A stretch of 6,247 bases of DNA from Methylococcaceae bacterium (GCA_003155565.1 PMDM01000106.1:6376-12622), one strand, 5' to 3'; positions 1-6,247 are shown, counted from the stretch's first letter. The notes: generated by a model from the letters alone, not told the origin. Program-made: numbers and translations.

Positions 1-852
1 CCAGACTTCAGTCATTTAAGCAATCCCCAGGTGTATGTTGTCGCTATCACGATTGCTATTATCGCCAGTTTGGAAACCCTGTTGAGCCTTGAAGCCACCG
101 ATAAGCTCGACCCATTAAAACGATTGACACCCACAAACCGCGAACTTAAGGCACAGGGCATCGGTAATATCATCAGTGGTTTTCTAGGCGGCTTGCCGAT
201 GACGGCGGTTATTGTCCGTAGCTCTGCAAACATTAATGCGGGCGGTAAAACCAGCCTGTCCTGCTTTGTACATGGCGTTTTCTTGTTGATCAGCGTCTTG
301 TTTTTTGCGCGTTACCTGAACGCAATTCCATTGGCATGTTTGGCCGCTATCCTGTTACATACAGGTTATAAGCTGGCTAAGCCTTCGATGTTTAAGGATT
401 ATTACCTAAAAGGAATGAGCCAACTGCTGCCGTTCGTCATTACCATAGCCGCTATTTTAGCCACCGATTTGTTGAAAGGGATGGCAATCGGTATGGCTAT
501 CGGTTTGTTTTTTGTGATTAAGGCGAATTATCATGCAGCCATTACTTTGACAAAGACCCTAACAAAAACAGGCAATCATTACCTGATAACGCTCAATAAA
601 GATGTCTCTTTCTTGAATAAGGCGTTACTGAGAAAATTTATCTTGCTCGTCGAAGAAAATAGCAAGGTAACAATAGACGCGCAAAAGGCACAATTTATTG
701 ACCACGACATCCTTGAAACGATTGATGATTTTCTGGCATCTGCGCCGGACGGCAACATTCGTGTCGAAACGATTGATTTATATGGCAAGGAAAAGATGAA
801 AGAGCATCAAGAGTTAGTCATACTGGAGGAAGCCACGCCCGTATCGCGTTGA
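1..852 (+). CDS. SulP/SLC26-family anion (probable bicarbonate) permease, 5'-truncated
   Basis: The reading frame is open from base 1, so the N-terminal half lies outside the window; 283 residues are visible, ending at TGA 850-852. The protein is an inner-membrane anion transporter of the SulP family. Diagnostic stretches are ASLETLLSLEATDKLDP, NIISGFLGGLPMTAVIVRSS and NINAGGKTSLS (visible residues about 18-85), followed by hydrophobic segments around residues 86-110, 113-125 and 140-177. A C-terminal cytoplasmic STAS domain follows (about 185-265), with the NKDVSFLNKALL strand-helix and the IDAQKAQFIDHDILE loop typical of short bacterial SulP proteins. Family members carry sulfate, bicarbonate or other anions. 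Bicarbonate is inferred here from the dabB-dabA genes 190 bases downstream, because SulP proteins act in inorganic-carbon uptake in several autotrophs; the sequence itself does not fix the substrate. The gap to dabB means a shared transcript is possible but not shown. Confidence 0.93.
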   Translation, partial: PDFSHLSNPQVYVVAITIAIIASLETLLSLEATDKLDPLKRLTPTNRELKAQGIGNIISGFLGGLPMTAVIVRSSANINAGGKTSLSCFVHGVFLLISVLFFARYLNAIPLACLAAILLHTGYKLAKPSMFKDYYLKGMSQLLPFVITIAAILATDLLKGMAIGMAIGLFFVIKANYHAAITLTKTLTKTGNHYLITLNKDVSFLNKALLRKFILLVEENSKVTIDAQKAQFIDHDILETIDDFLASAPDGNIRVETIDLYGKEKMKEHQELVILEEATPVSR

Positions 853-944
853 TCGCTGGATGGGAAGCCAGTCTTGAAAAAATCTTGTGTTGAAATGGAG
901 ATTGTTTATTAAAGCTATTGATTTATTTGTATGTTATTCAAGGT

Positions 945-989
945 TTGGCATTACTTTCACTGGAATATAGGCAAATGATCGAGTACAAT
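945..989 (+). promoter_or_regulatory. weak candidate promoter region upstream of dabB
   Basis: The 190-base gap between the SulP gene and dabB is AT-rich and contains no convincing ORF or terminator. The best sigma70-like pieces are TTGGCA at 945-950 with TATAGG at 966-971 (15-base spacing, shorter than ideal), and a separate TACAAT at 984-989 without a good -35 element at 16-18 bases. Either could start a dabB-dabA transcript. The matches are weak enough to arise by chance, and read-through from the SulP gene is equally possible. Confidence 0.2.
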
Positions 990-1042
990 GCCACCACATG
1001 CGCATACTTAAATAGCTCGACTAAATTGAAAAACTGTAAGTG

Positions 1043-2509
1043 ATGGGGATACTCAGCTTTCTACTTTGGACACCGGCTGTTGGGGCGTTGATATTAACGT
1101 TCATCCCAAGCCATCATTCCCGCCTCATCCGTTGGATAGCCAACAGTGTTACCACTCTCGCCCTATTAATAAGCTGTTTCGTAATTGCTGTATACGATCA
1201 AAACAATGCGGGGTTGCAATTCAATGAATATTTCATCCTCAATCCCAAACTAGGCAGTGCCTATGCCTTAGGGGTGGATGGCCTGTCGGCACCGTTATTG
1301 GTATTGGCAACCTTGCTCACTTCTGTTGCCCTATTAGCTTCGTTTAGCCTGTCCAAAGGGATTAAAGGCTACCATATCTGTATTTTGATGCTTGAATTTG
1401 GCATGTTAGGGGTGTTCCTGTCCCAAGACTGGTCAATTTTCTACATCTTTTGGGAACTGAGTTTAACGCCGTTATTTTTCCTGATTGACCGTTGGGGCGG
1501 TAAGCGGCGACATGCCGCCAGCCTCAACTTTGTCTTGTATACCATGGGCGGCTCGGTCTTCATGTTGCTGAGTGTCATTGCCATATACCAGTATGTGCCT
1601 GGACATGACTCTTTGATGACCGATATGGGCATAGCTGCACAGCATATGCCTAAGCATCAGCAAGTGCTGGCTTTGCTGGGTTTTTTAATCGGATTTGGCG
1701 TTAAATTGCCGATCTTCCCCCTGCATGGCTGGCTACCGCTTGCCCACGTCGAAGCGCCCAGTCCGGTTAGTATCCTGTTGTCCGGTATCCTTCTTAAAAT
1801 GGGCGCTTATGGATTAATCCGAACGGTGACGATGCTACCCGCTGCCGCACATGAATTGCAGCCGTTGTTGGTATTCCTGGCACTATTTGGGATGATTTAT
1901 GGTGGTTTGCTGGCCTGGCGGCAAACTGACCTAAAAGCGATGGTGGCATATTCCTCAGTCAGTCACATGGGTATCGTGTTGCTAGGCATAGCCGCGCTCA
2001 ACGAAACGGGCTTGAAGGGTGCGGTATTGCAAATGACGGCGCATGGGTTGATTGCCGGAGCGATGTTCCTGCTGGTGGGCTTGTTGTACGAACGCACCCA
2101 TACCCGCAATATCCAGGATTACAGTTCCTTGATCCAAGTCATGCCGCGTTTTGCGGTGTTTATGACCTTGACGCTATTTGCCGCGATGGGATTGCCAGGC
2201 TCGGTTGGCTTTGTCGCTGAACTCCATACCTTGATCGGCGGGTTTCAACAATGGGGATGGTTAATGGTTTTTTTCAGCCTGAGCATCCTGATCAGCGCAG
2301 CTTATGCCATACGCACTATCACCTTATTGTTCACAGGGCCCGTGCGTCCGCAACTGCAACATATCCAAGATTTGCGGGCTTATGAGCTGCTGGCTGCGGG
2401 TATCCTGGTTTCCGGGATACTGTTGTTCGGCCTGTTACCTGCGCCCTTGATTGAACTCTCGGCATCAACCATCGCGCAATTACATCATCAGGAAAGTGAT
2501 GGGTTTTAA
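1043..2509 (+). CDS. dabB: DabB: NuoM-like proton-conducting membrane subunit of the DAB inorganic-carbon pump
   Basis: A 488-residue polytopic membrane protein of the complex-I antiporter-like family (PF00361). It resembles NuoM (chain M) more than NuoL: similar length, and DGLSAPLLVLATLL, FYIFWELSLTPLFFLIDRWG, KLPIFPLHGWLPLAHVEAPS, AYSSVSHMGIVLLG and MTAHGLIAGAMFLLVGLLYE all align with NuoM motifs. The charged residues of the proton path are kept: E138 (FWE), K221 (VKLP), K252 (ILLK) and E393 (VAEL). No other nuo genes are visible, and the DUF2309 gene follows after 6 bases, so it is called DabB, the partner that couples CO2 hydration by DabA to an ion gradient, rather than a respiratory subunit. 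Start: ATG 1043 gives the NuoM-like MGILSFLLWTP; an in-frame GTG directly before it (1040) is an alternative. Neither has a good Shine-Dalgarno sequence (only GTAAG at 1036-1040, too close to the ATG). Confidence 0.88.
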   Translation: MGILSFLLWTPAVGALILTFIPSHHSRLIRWIANSVTTLALLISCFVIAVYDQNNAGLQFNEYFILNPKLGSAYALGVDGLSAPLLVLATLLTSVALLASFSLSKGIKGYHICILMLEFGMLGVFLSQDWSIFYIFWELSLTPLFFLIDRWGGKRRHAASLNFVLYTMGGSVFMLLSVIAIYQYVPGHDSLMTDMGIAAQHMPKHQQVLALLGFLIGFGVKLPIFPLHGWLPLAHVEAPSPVSILLSGILLKMGAYGLIRTVTMLPAAAHELQPLLVFLALFGMIYGGLLAWRQTDLKAMVAYSSVSHMGIVLLGIAALNETGLKGAVLQMTAHGLIAGAMFLLVGLLYERTHTRNIQDYSSLIQVMPRFAVFMTLTLFAAMGLPGSVGFVAELHTLIGGFQQWGWLMVFFSLSILISAAYAIRTITLLFTGPVRPQLQHIQDLRAYELLAAGILVSGILLFGLLPAPLIELSASTIAQLHHQESDGF

Positions 2510-2515
2510 TTAGTT

Positions 2516-5500
2516 ATGTCAGCACACCATCAAGAATCTGAGAACAGTGTTTTAAGCAACCGTGGTCTTATTATCAAGGCATTGGCCCATTTAGACCACG
2601 TCCTGCCTGCACAAGCGCCGATACAGGATTTCGTCCACCACAATACCTTGCATGGTTATCAACACTTGCCATTTGAAGAAGCGCTTGCAGGGTCAGAAAA
2701 ACTGACAGGGATATGCGCCTATCTTCCAGAAACCCAGAACCGTGATTTTTATCGGCAGGGGCGGATTAATGATAGCGATTTATCGGCAGCTCTCGCTCAG
2801 AACGCAAAGTTACAGTGTGAACAAATCGTTTGCAAGCTGGAAGATAAGGAGGTCAAACGTAAGGACATTTATCGCGTTGCCCTGTTATTCGACCTACAGG
2901 CAATCAGCATTAGCCAGCTTAATTGGCAAATTGAAGAACTGGCTGCGCTGGAAACCATCCAGGCCGATGTGCCTGATGCTGTCCGAAATGAGTTACTTAT
3001 CGACAGAACAAGCAATGTAAACAATGCTGAAAATTCAATCAAGGCGCTTTGGGAATGCCTTTGTAAGCATTTAGAACTGAAACCGGAGGCATTGCATCCA
3101 GAGAATATGCTTGACCTGTCGCTGGAGCAAACCGAGCATTGGTTGGATGAAACCCGCGACACCGCCTCAATTCACCAGCACACACGAGAACTTGCGCGTA
3201 CGGCTTTGCAACGGTCTTTTGCCGAACTGGGTGATAGCATCAGCCTTCGCGGTTTTGTCCTTGCTTTAAGCGGGAATGATATTCTGGATGCTGTACGTCC
3301 GCAGTTGATACGGATGTGTGCCTCAGCAATGGATGAAGGGGTTGCCGCCTGGCAGTTGCCTGAGTGCAGCAGCTTAGGTTTGTACGGCGCATGGCGCACT
3401 ATAGCCCAATATGATGCGTATCCATTCCTGCACGAGTTGCCCGATTGGCCGCAAATCATGTCTGAATTGCCGGAAGACCCAATAGACAACATCATCTTGC
3501 AACTGGAATATCTTGAACTGCCGCAAGCAAAATGGGAAGGTTACTTACGTAGGCTTGCCCTTGAGTTGCCTGGGTGGGCAGGGATGATTAACTGGCGGCA
3601 ACAACATCCCAAGTACTATACGGCCAATAATGTGATGCCTACTTTGGCGGATTATTTGGCGATCCGGCTGACACTCGACAGGCTTTGGTTAAACCAAGTA
3701 TGTAGGGATACCTGGAAGTGTGAGGTCAAGCTCAGTGCATTGCAGAGCTACTTCAGCAAAAATCTGTCAGAATTTGTGGTGCGCCAGCATTTGTATCAAG
3801 GTGTGTTGCCGGAATATCTTACGCAACAGGCGGAATCCCTGACCATTCGGGCAGGTTCTGAACGGCAGTGCCGTTCCGAATGGCAGCATCTGGCCGACCT
3901 GATCTACACCTGGCAGTTGATCGGAGGACAGAAGGAAGTCGTTATCCGTCCTCTGTCTTCTGCCTTCTGTCCTCAGGATAGCGGCTGGCGGCTATTTCGT
4001 TTGTGCCAGCACTTGGGCTTGAACGCAACATACATTCAGCAACTAGCCAAAACAGGGTTGCTCGCAATGTTGGCGGTACTGGATGAATTTACCCTCACTG
4101 AACGCAGTAAAGTCTGGTTGAATGCTTACGAAGGTCATTACCGGGAAGATTTTTTTCAGGCGTTACGCGCCAATCATGAACGTGGACGCTGGGCTAAGCG
4201 TGAGGAGTGTCCATCTGCACAAATCGTATTCTGCATGGATGACCGCGAGGAAAGTTTTCGCCGCCATCTTGAAGAACTCAATCCAGCTATCGAAACTTTA
4301 GGTGCAGCTGGATTTTTCGGTGTAGCCATGAATTACAAAGGTCTAGATGACACGAGAGTGACACCTTTATGTCCGATAGTAGTGACTCCAGCACATGAGG
4401 TTCAAGAGCAGCCGCGAATCGGAACCGAGCAGTCATTACACCGTCATCAGCGAGGCCGGGAATTGAATCAGTGGTTTTCCAACAAGGTCTATCATGGTTT
4501 ACGCCGCAATCTGGTATTGTCGCAGTTGATAATCAATGTCATGGCACCGATTACATTGCTTGGATTACTGGCTAAATCATTAATCCCAAAACCCCAACAT
4601 CGTTGGGTGACAAAGGTAACAAGCTGGTTATCGTCCAGTGTTAAAACACAACTCCTGTTTACATCAACGGATACCACGACCGTTGCTACGCCAGAACGGC
4701 CCAAACTGGGGTTCACCGAACAAGAGCAAATTGATCGTGTGGCTGGTTTTTTACGTAATACCGGCTTGACCTACGGTTTTGCACCCTTGGTCGTCCTGAT
4801 GGGGCATGGCTCTATGAGCCAGAACAATCCTCACCTAGCCGCCTACGACTGCGGGGCATGCAGTGGCCGACATGGTGGGCCTAACGCAAGATTGTTTGCG
4901 GCAATGGCGAACCGTCCTGAAATTAGGAAAGGGTTGGCTGAGCGGAATATCCATATCCCAACTGAGACCTGGTTTATCGGCACGGAACATAACACTTGTG
5001 ATGAAGATATTGCATGGTACGATACCGATGCTCTTCCACAAGAACGGCTGGAAGCCTTAACAAAATTACAGCAACAATTGAAGCAAGCCCAACACCTGTC
5101 CGCGCATGAGCGTTGCAGGCGGTTGGCTTCCGCACCCCGCAACCCAAAATTAAAAGAAGCGCTTGCTCATATAACAGAACGTGCCACTGATTTCTCCCAA
5201 GCTCGCCCAGAGCTAGGCCACGCCACGAATGCGTCGGCAATTGTGGGCAGGCGTTCTGTTACGCAAGGCGCATTCTTTGATCGCCGTGTGTTTTTGATTT
5301 CGTATGATCCTACCCAAGATCCCGACGGCAAAATAGTCGAAGGTATCTTGCTCAACGTGGGCCCTGTAGGTGCGGGGATTAACCTGGAATATTACTTTTC
5401 AACCGTCAACAACGACCGTTTAGGATGCGGAACTAAAGTGCCACATAATATCGTCGGACTGTTTGGCGTAATGGAAGGGACCAGCAGCGATTTACGTACG

Positions 5501-5854
5501 GGTCTGCCCAGCCAAATGATCGAAATACATGAAGCCATGCGTTTGCAACTTCTGGTCGAAGCAAAAACGACCATACTTGAGGAAATCTATGCACGACAGG
5601 AAATCTTGCGTGAATTGATCGCGGGCGGCTGGATACTGTTGAGCGTTAAAGACCCTGATAGTGGGCAAATTTATATGTTTGAACGTGGAGTGGGTTTTGT
5701 TCCGTGGCAAGCCGAAGTCAAAGAAATTCCGGTTTTTGCAAAATCGCCGGATTGTTATCACAATCAAACCCTGCCTGTACCTCCTGCATTGATTCTACAA
5801 CCCGATTTCCGGGGAATAAGAGCTAGCCCTCTCCAAAGGGAGAGGGTTGGGTGA
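2516..5854 (+). CDS. dabA: DabA: zinc-dependent beta-carbonic-anhydrase-like subunit of the DAB pump (DUF2309/UPF0753), large form
   Basis: 1112 residues. DabA converts CO2 to bicarbonate in the cytoplasm as half of the DabA-DabB pump. The N-terminus carries the family signature PAQAPIQDFVHHNTLHGYQH (about residues 31-50). The expected zinc/active-site residues are C573 and D575 in CMDDREESFRRHL (with R577 two residues on), H764 in MGHGSMSQNNPH and C779 in DCGACSGRHGG. The 15-residue H-to-C spacing matches that recalled for characterised DabA. The conserved C-terminal part includes GPVGAGINLEYYFS and GLFGVMEGTSSDLRTG (about 949-990). A hydrophobic stretch lies near 665-690, a possible contact with DabB or the membrane. 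It is longer than the roughly 830-residue well-studied form, mostly before C573, as in other large DabA proteins. ATG 2516 is the first in-frame start after the dabB stop and has no close Shine-Dalgarno sequence, so coupling to dabB translation is likely. The last ~9 codons and the stop come from a repeat (see 5827-5864). Confidence 0.96.
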   Translation: MSAHHQESENSVLSNRGLIIKALAHLDHVLPAQAPIQDFVHHNTLHGYQHLPFEEALAGSEKLTGICAYLPETQNRDFYRQGRINDSDLSAALAQNAKLQCEQIVCKLEDKEVKRKDIYRVALLFDLQAISISQLNWQIEELAALETIQADVPDAVRNELLIDRTSNVNNAENSIKALWECLCKHLELKPEALHPENMLDLSLEQTEHWLDETRDTASIHQHTRELARTALQRSFAELGDSISLRGFVLALSGNDILDAVRPQLIRMCASAMDEGVAAWQLPECSSLGLYGAWRTIAQYDAYPFLHELPDWPQIMSELPEDPIDNIILQLEYLELPQAKWEGYLRRLALELPGWAGMINWRQQHPKYYTANNVMPTLADYLAIRLTLDRLWLNQVCRDTWKCEVKLSALQSYFSKNLSEFVVRQHLYQGVLPEYLTQQAESLTIRAGSERQCRSEWQHLADLIYTWQLIGGQKEVVIRPLSSAFCPQDSGWRLFRLCQHLGLNATYIQQLAKTGLLAMLAVLDEFTLTERSKVWLNAYEGHYREDFFQALRANHERGRWAKREECPSAQIVFCMDDREESFRRHLEELNPAIETLGAAGFFGVAMNYKGLDDTRVTPLCPIVVTPAHEVQEQPRIGTEQSLHRHQRGRELNQWFSNKVYHGLRRNLVLSQLIINVMAPITLLGLLAKSLIPKPQHRWVTKVTSWLSSSVKTQLLFTSTDTTTVATPERPKLGFTEQEQIDRVAGFLRNTGLTYGFAPLVVLMGHGSMSQNNPHLAAYDCGACSGRHGGPNARLFAAMANRPEIRKGLAERNIHIPTETWFIGTEHNTCDEDIAWYDTDALPQERLEALTKLQQQLKQAQHLSAHERCRRLASAPRNPKLKEALAHITERATDFSQARPELGHATNASAIVGRRSVTQGAFFDRRVFLISYDPTQDPDGKIVEGILLNVGPVGAGINLEYYFSTVNNDRLGCGTKVPHNIVGLFGVMEGTSSDLRTGLPSQMIEIHEAMRLQLLVEAKTTILEEIYARQEILRELIAGGWILLSVKDPDSGQIYMFERGVGFVPWQAEVKEIPVFAKSPDCYHNQTLPVPPALILQPDFRGIRASPLQRERVG
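3843..3883 (+). repeat. nested inverted repeats inside dabA
   Basis: Two perfect 8-bp inverted repeats overlap here. The inner one is GAACGGCA (3860-3867) with TGCCGTTC (3869-3876), with a 1-base centre. The outer one is CCATTCGG (3843-3850) with CCGAATGG (3876-3883). They share base 3876, so both cannot form completely at once. The segment is in frame and encodes part of the variable region around residues 443-456. It may be chance symmetry in coding sequence. Confidence 0.55.
3924..3976 (+). repeat. 7-base tandem repeat with inverted partner, in frame inside dabA
   Basis: Bases 3949-3976 hold four imperfect 7-base units in a row: TCCTCTG, TCTTCTG, CCTTCTG, TCCTCAG. Upstream, GAGGACAGAAGG (3924-3935) is the exact reverse complement of CCTTCTGTCCTC (3963-3974), giving a 12-bp perfect inverted repeat around a 27-base loop. 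The tract is translated in frame as about residues 470-488 (GGQKEVVIRPLSSAFCPQ), just before the conserved GWRLFRLCQHLGL. This region is recalled as a variable loop in the family, so the tract looks like a repeat tolerated within a surface loop. The bases are directly visible; the insertion interpretation is inference. Confidence 0.7.
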
Positions 5855-5864
5855 GGGGAAATTA
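5827..5864 (+). repeat. left terminal hairpin repeat of the DUF559 element (overlaps the dabA 3' end)
   Basis: A GC-rich repeat with two parts. First is a hairpin with an 8-bp perfect stem, CCCTCTCC (5827-5834) with GGAGAGGG (5839-5846), and a 4-base AAAG loop. Then come TTGGGTGAGGGG and AAATTA. Bases 5840-5864 are the exact reverse complement of 6223-6247, 25 of 25 bases, and identity breaks at 5865. The repeat lies within the dabA reading frame and supplies its last residues and its TGA (5852-5854). There is no T-run after the stem, so it is not a typical intrinsic terminator, although a stable stem here could affect mRNA stability between dabA and the nuclease gene. Confidence 0.93.
5853..5858 (+). 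promoter_or_regulatory. Shine-Dalgarno-like site of the DUF559 gene, inside the repeat
   Basis: GAGGGG lies 8 bases before ATG 5867, good spacing for a ribosome binding site, with GAGG pairing to the 16S rRNA tail. It is part of the terminal repeat and overlaps the dabA stop codon by two bases, so the repeat both ends dabA and can start translation of the next gene. Confidence 0.6.
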
Positions 5865-5866
5865 AC

Positions 5867-6217
5867 ATGAAATTGACGAATAATGCCAGATCGTTAAGAC
5901 AAAACCAAACGGATGTGGAATTTTTACTCTGGCAAAAACTTAGAGGCAGACAGGTATTAAGCTATAAATTTCGTCGGCAATTCCCAATTGACCCTTTTAT
6001 AGTTGATTTTTGCTGCTTGGATTTAAAATTGGTAATAGAGTTAGATGGTTCTCAACATTTTGAACAGTCACGATCTGATATAGCTAGGACACAAATTCTT
6101 GCACAACGAAGATTTAAAGTGATCCGTTTTTGGAATAATGATGTAATCGATAATATTGAAGGAGTTATGGAGAAAATTTATTTGGTTATTTTGGAAATTA
6201 CGGGTAAGGATGAATGA
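5867..6217 (+). CDS. DUF559 family endonuclease-like protein (Vsr/PD-(D/E)xK-type fold)
   Basis: 116 residues, the usual length for stand-alone DUF559 (PF04480) proteins, and apparently intact. Family motifs are in order: ARSLRQNQTDVEFLLWQKLR (7-26), YKFRRQFPI (33-41), FIVDF (44-48), KLVIELDGSQH (54-64), D71/R74, FKVIRFWNNDVIDN (83-96) and a C-terminal GVMEKIY helix. D47, E58, D60 and H64 are the likely catalytic or metal-site cluster; the usual DGGQH reads DGSQH here. The family is related to very-short-patch-repair endonucleases, but its cellular role is not established, so the substrate is left open. GC is about 34% by hand count over 5881-6180, against 48-58% in two sampled 60-base lines of dabA, which suggests foreign origin. 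ATG 5867 follows GAGGGG by 8 bases and the dabA stop by 12 bases. The gene lies exactly between two inverted copies of a hairpin repeat, so it may belong to a small mobile or repeat-maintaining element. Confidence 0.92.
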   Translation: MKLTNNARSLRQNQTDVEFLLWQKLRGRQVLSYKFRRQFPIDPFIVDFCCLDLKLVIELDGSQHFEQSRSDIARTQILAQRRFKVIRFWNNDVIDNIEGVMEKIYLVILEITGKDE

Positions 6218-6222
6218 TTTTA

Positions 6223-6247
6223 TAATTTCCCCTCACCCAACCCTCTC
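6223..6247 (-). repeat. right terminal repeat of the DUF559 element, cut by the window end
   Basis: It starts 5 bases after the DUF559 stop codon and is the exact reverse complement of 5840-5864 over 25 bases, running to the last base of the window. By symmetry with the left copy, the hairpin should be completed just outside: about 13 more bases reading CCTTTGGAGAGGG or close to it. The copies are oriented so that the AAATTA ends face the gene and the hairpins face outward. Confidence 0.92.

Larger units (their letters stand above)
5827..6247 (+). mobile_element. candidate small element: DUF559 nuclease gene between inverted hairpin repeats (right end outside window)
   Basis: The unit comprises the left hairpin repeat, a single AT-rich DUF559 gene that almost fills the interior, and the inverted right repeat. 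The left end lies in the dabA coding sequence and changes its C-terminus, as expected of an insertion. The layout resembles REP-associated elements, where one nuclease-like gene (a RAYT transposase) is flanked by inverted palindromic repeats, but here the gene belongs to a different nuclease family. No transposase is visible, and target-site duplication cannot be judged because the right boundary is missing. Mobility is inference. Confidence 0.55.

Noticed and set aside
853..900. Possible terminator after the SulP gene (CTGG/CCAG pairing near 856-871)
   Set aside because: The stem is only 4 bp and no T-run follows; not supportable.
2399..2420. GTATCC/GGATAC inverted repeat near the end of dabB
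   Set aside because: A 6-bp symmetry in sequence encoding a hydrophobic repeat (GILVSGILL); likely chance from codon usage.
1043..2509. Annotation as respiratory complex I subunit NuoM
   Set aside because: The motifs are NuoM-like, but no other nuo genes are present and the gene ends 6 bases before dabA, which fits DabB better. A tree would settle it.
2845..2853. TAAGGAGGT inside dabA, a full match to the anti-Shine-Dalgarno sequence, suggesting an internal translation start
   Set aside because: No ATG, GTG or TTG follows within the normal 5-12 base distance, and the dabA frame runs through intact; at most a ribosome pause.
2869..3162. Antisense ORF opposite dabA, and similar antisense ORFs at 3172-3495, 4843-5142 and 5492-5767
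   Set aside because: They lie wholly opposite a well-supported conserved gene, have no recognisable domains and are expected shadows of the coding strand.
5827..5846. Hairpin after dabA as an intrinsic transcription terminator
   Set aside because: The stem is followed by TTGGGTGAGGGG rather than a T-run, it lies inside the coding sequence, and it is part of a repeat with an inverted copy.
5867..6217. DUF559 protein as a Vsr mismatch-repair endonuclease partnered with a DNA methylase
   Set aside because: Only a distant fold relationship; no methyltransferase gene is adjacent and the repeat flanks suggest another context.

Overview
The window reads as a bicarbonate/CO2-uptake locus from a bacterium, most plausibly a gammaproteobacterial autotroph such as a sulfur oxidiser of the Thiotrichales type. 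That placement is inference from the gene set, the protein style and a GC content of roughly 50% in the main genes; no rRNA or other phylogenetic marker is present, and a methanotroph or a betaproteobacterial nitrifier cannot be excluded.

Layout, all genes on the + strand: (1) positions 1-852, the 3' part of a SulP/SLC26-type anion permease with its C-terminal STAS domain, cut by the window start; (2) 853-1042, a 190-base intergenic stretch with only weak promoter-like matches; (3) 1043-2509, a NuoM-like proton-conducting membrane protein, assigned as DabB because of its partner; (4) 2516-5854, a large DabA (PF10070/DUF2309/UPF0753) with all four expected zinc-site residues, starting 6 bases after dabB; (5) 5867-6217, a small DUF559 (Vsr-like, PD-(D/E)xK-type) nuclease gene, clearly AT-richer than its neighbours; (6) 6218-6247, intergenic sequence carrying the start of an inverted repeat that runs off the window.

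DabA and DabB together form a known energy-coupled inorganic-carbon pump: a beta-carbonic-anhydrase-like cytoplasmic subunit hydrates CO2 vectorially, driven by an ion gradient through the complex-I-like membrane subunit. SulP permeases of this kind are known bicarbonate transporters in chemolithoautotrophs and cyanobacteria, so the first three genes plausibly serve one purpose, raising cytoplasmic bicarbonate for carbon fixation.

The most unusual part is the right end. The DUF559 gene sits between two copies of a GC-rich repeat in opposite orientation, identical over 25 bases up to the window edge. The left copy carries an 8-bp hairpin. It also encodes about the last nine residues and the stop codon of dabA, and supplies the Shine-Dalgarno-like GAGGGG of the nuclease gene. 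This looks like a small nuclease-plus-hairpin element that inserted into the end of dabA. A second repeat-like structure, made of 7-base units with an inverted partner, lies in frame inside dabA at 3924-3976.
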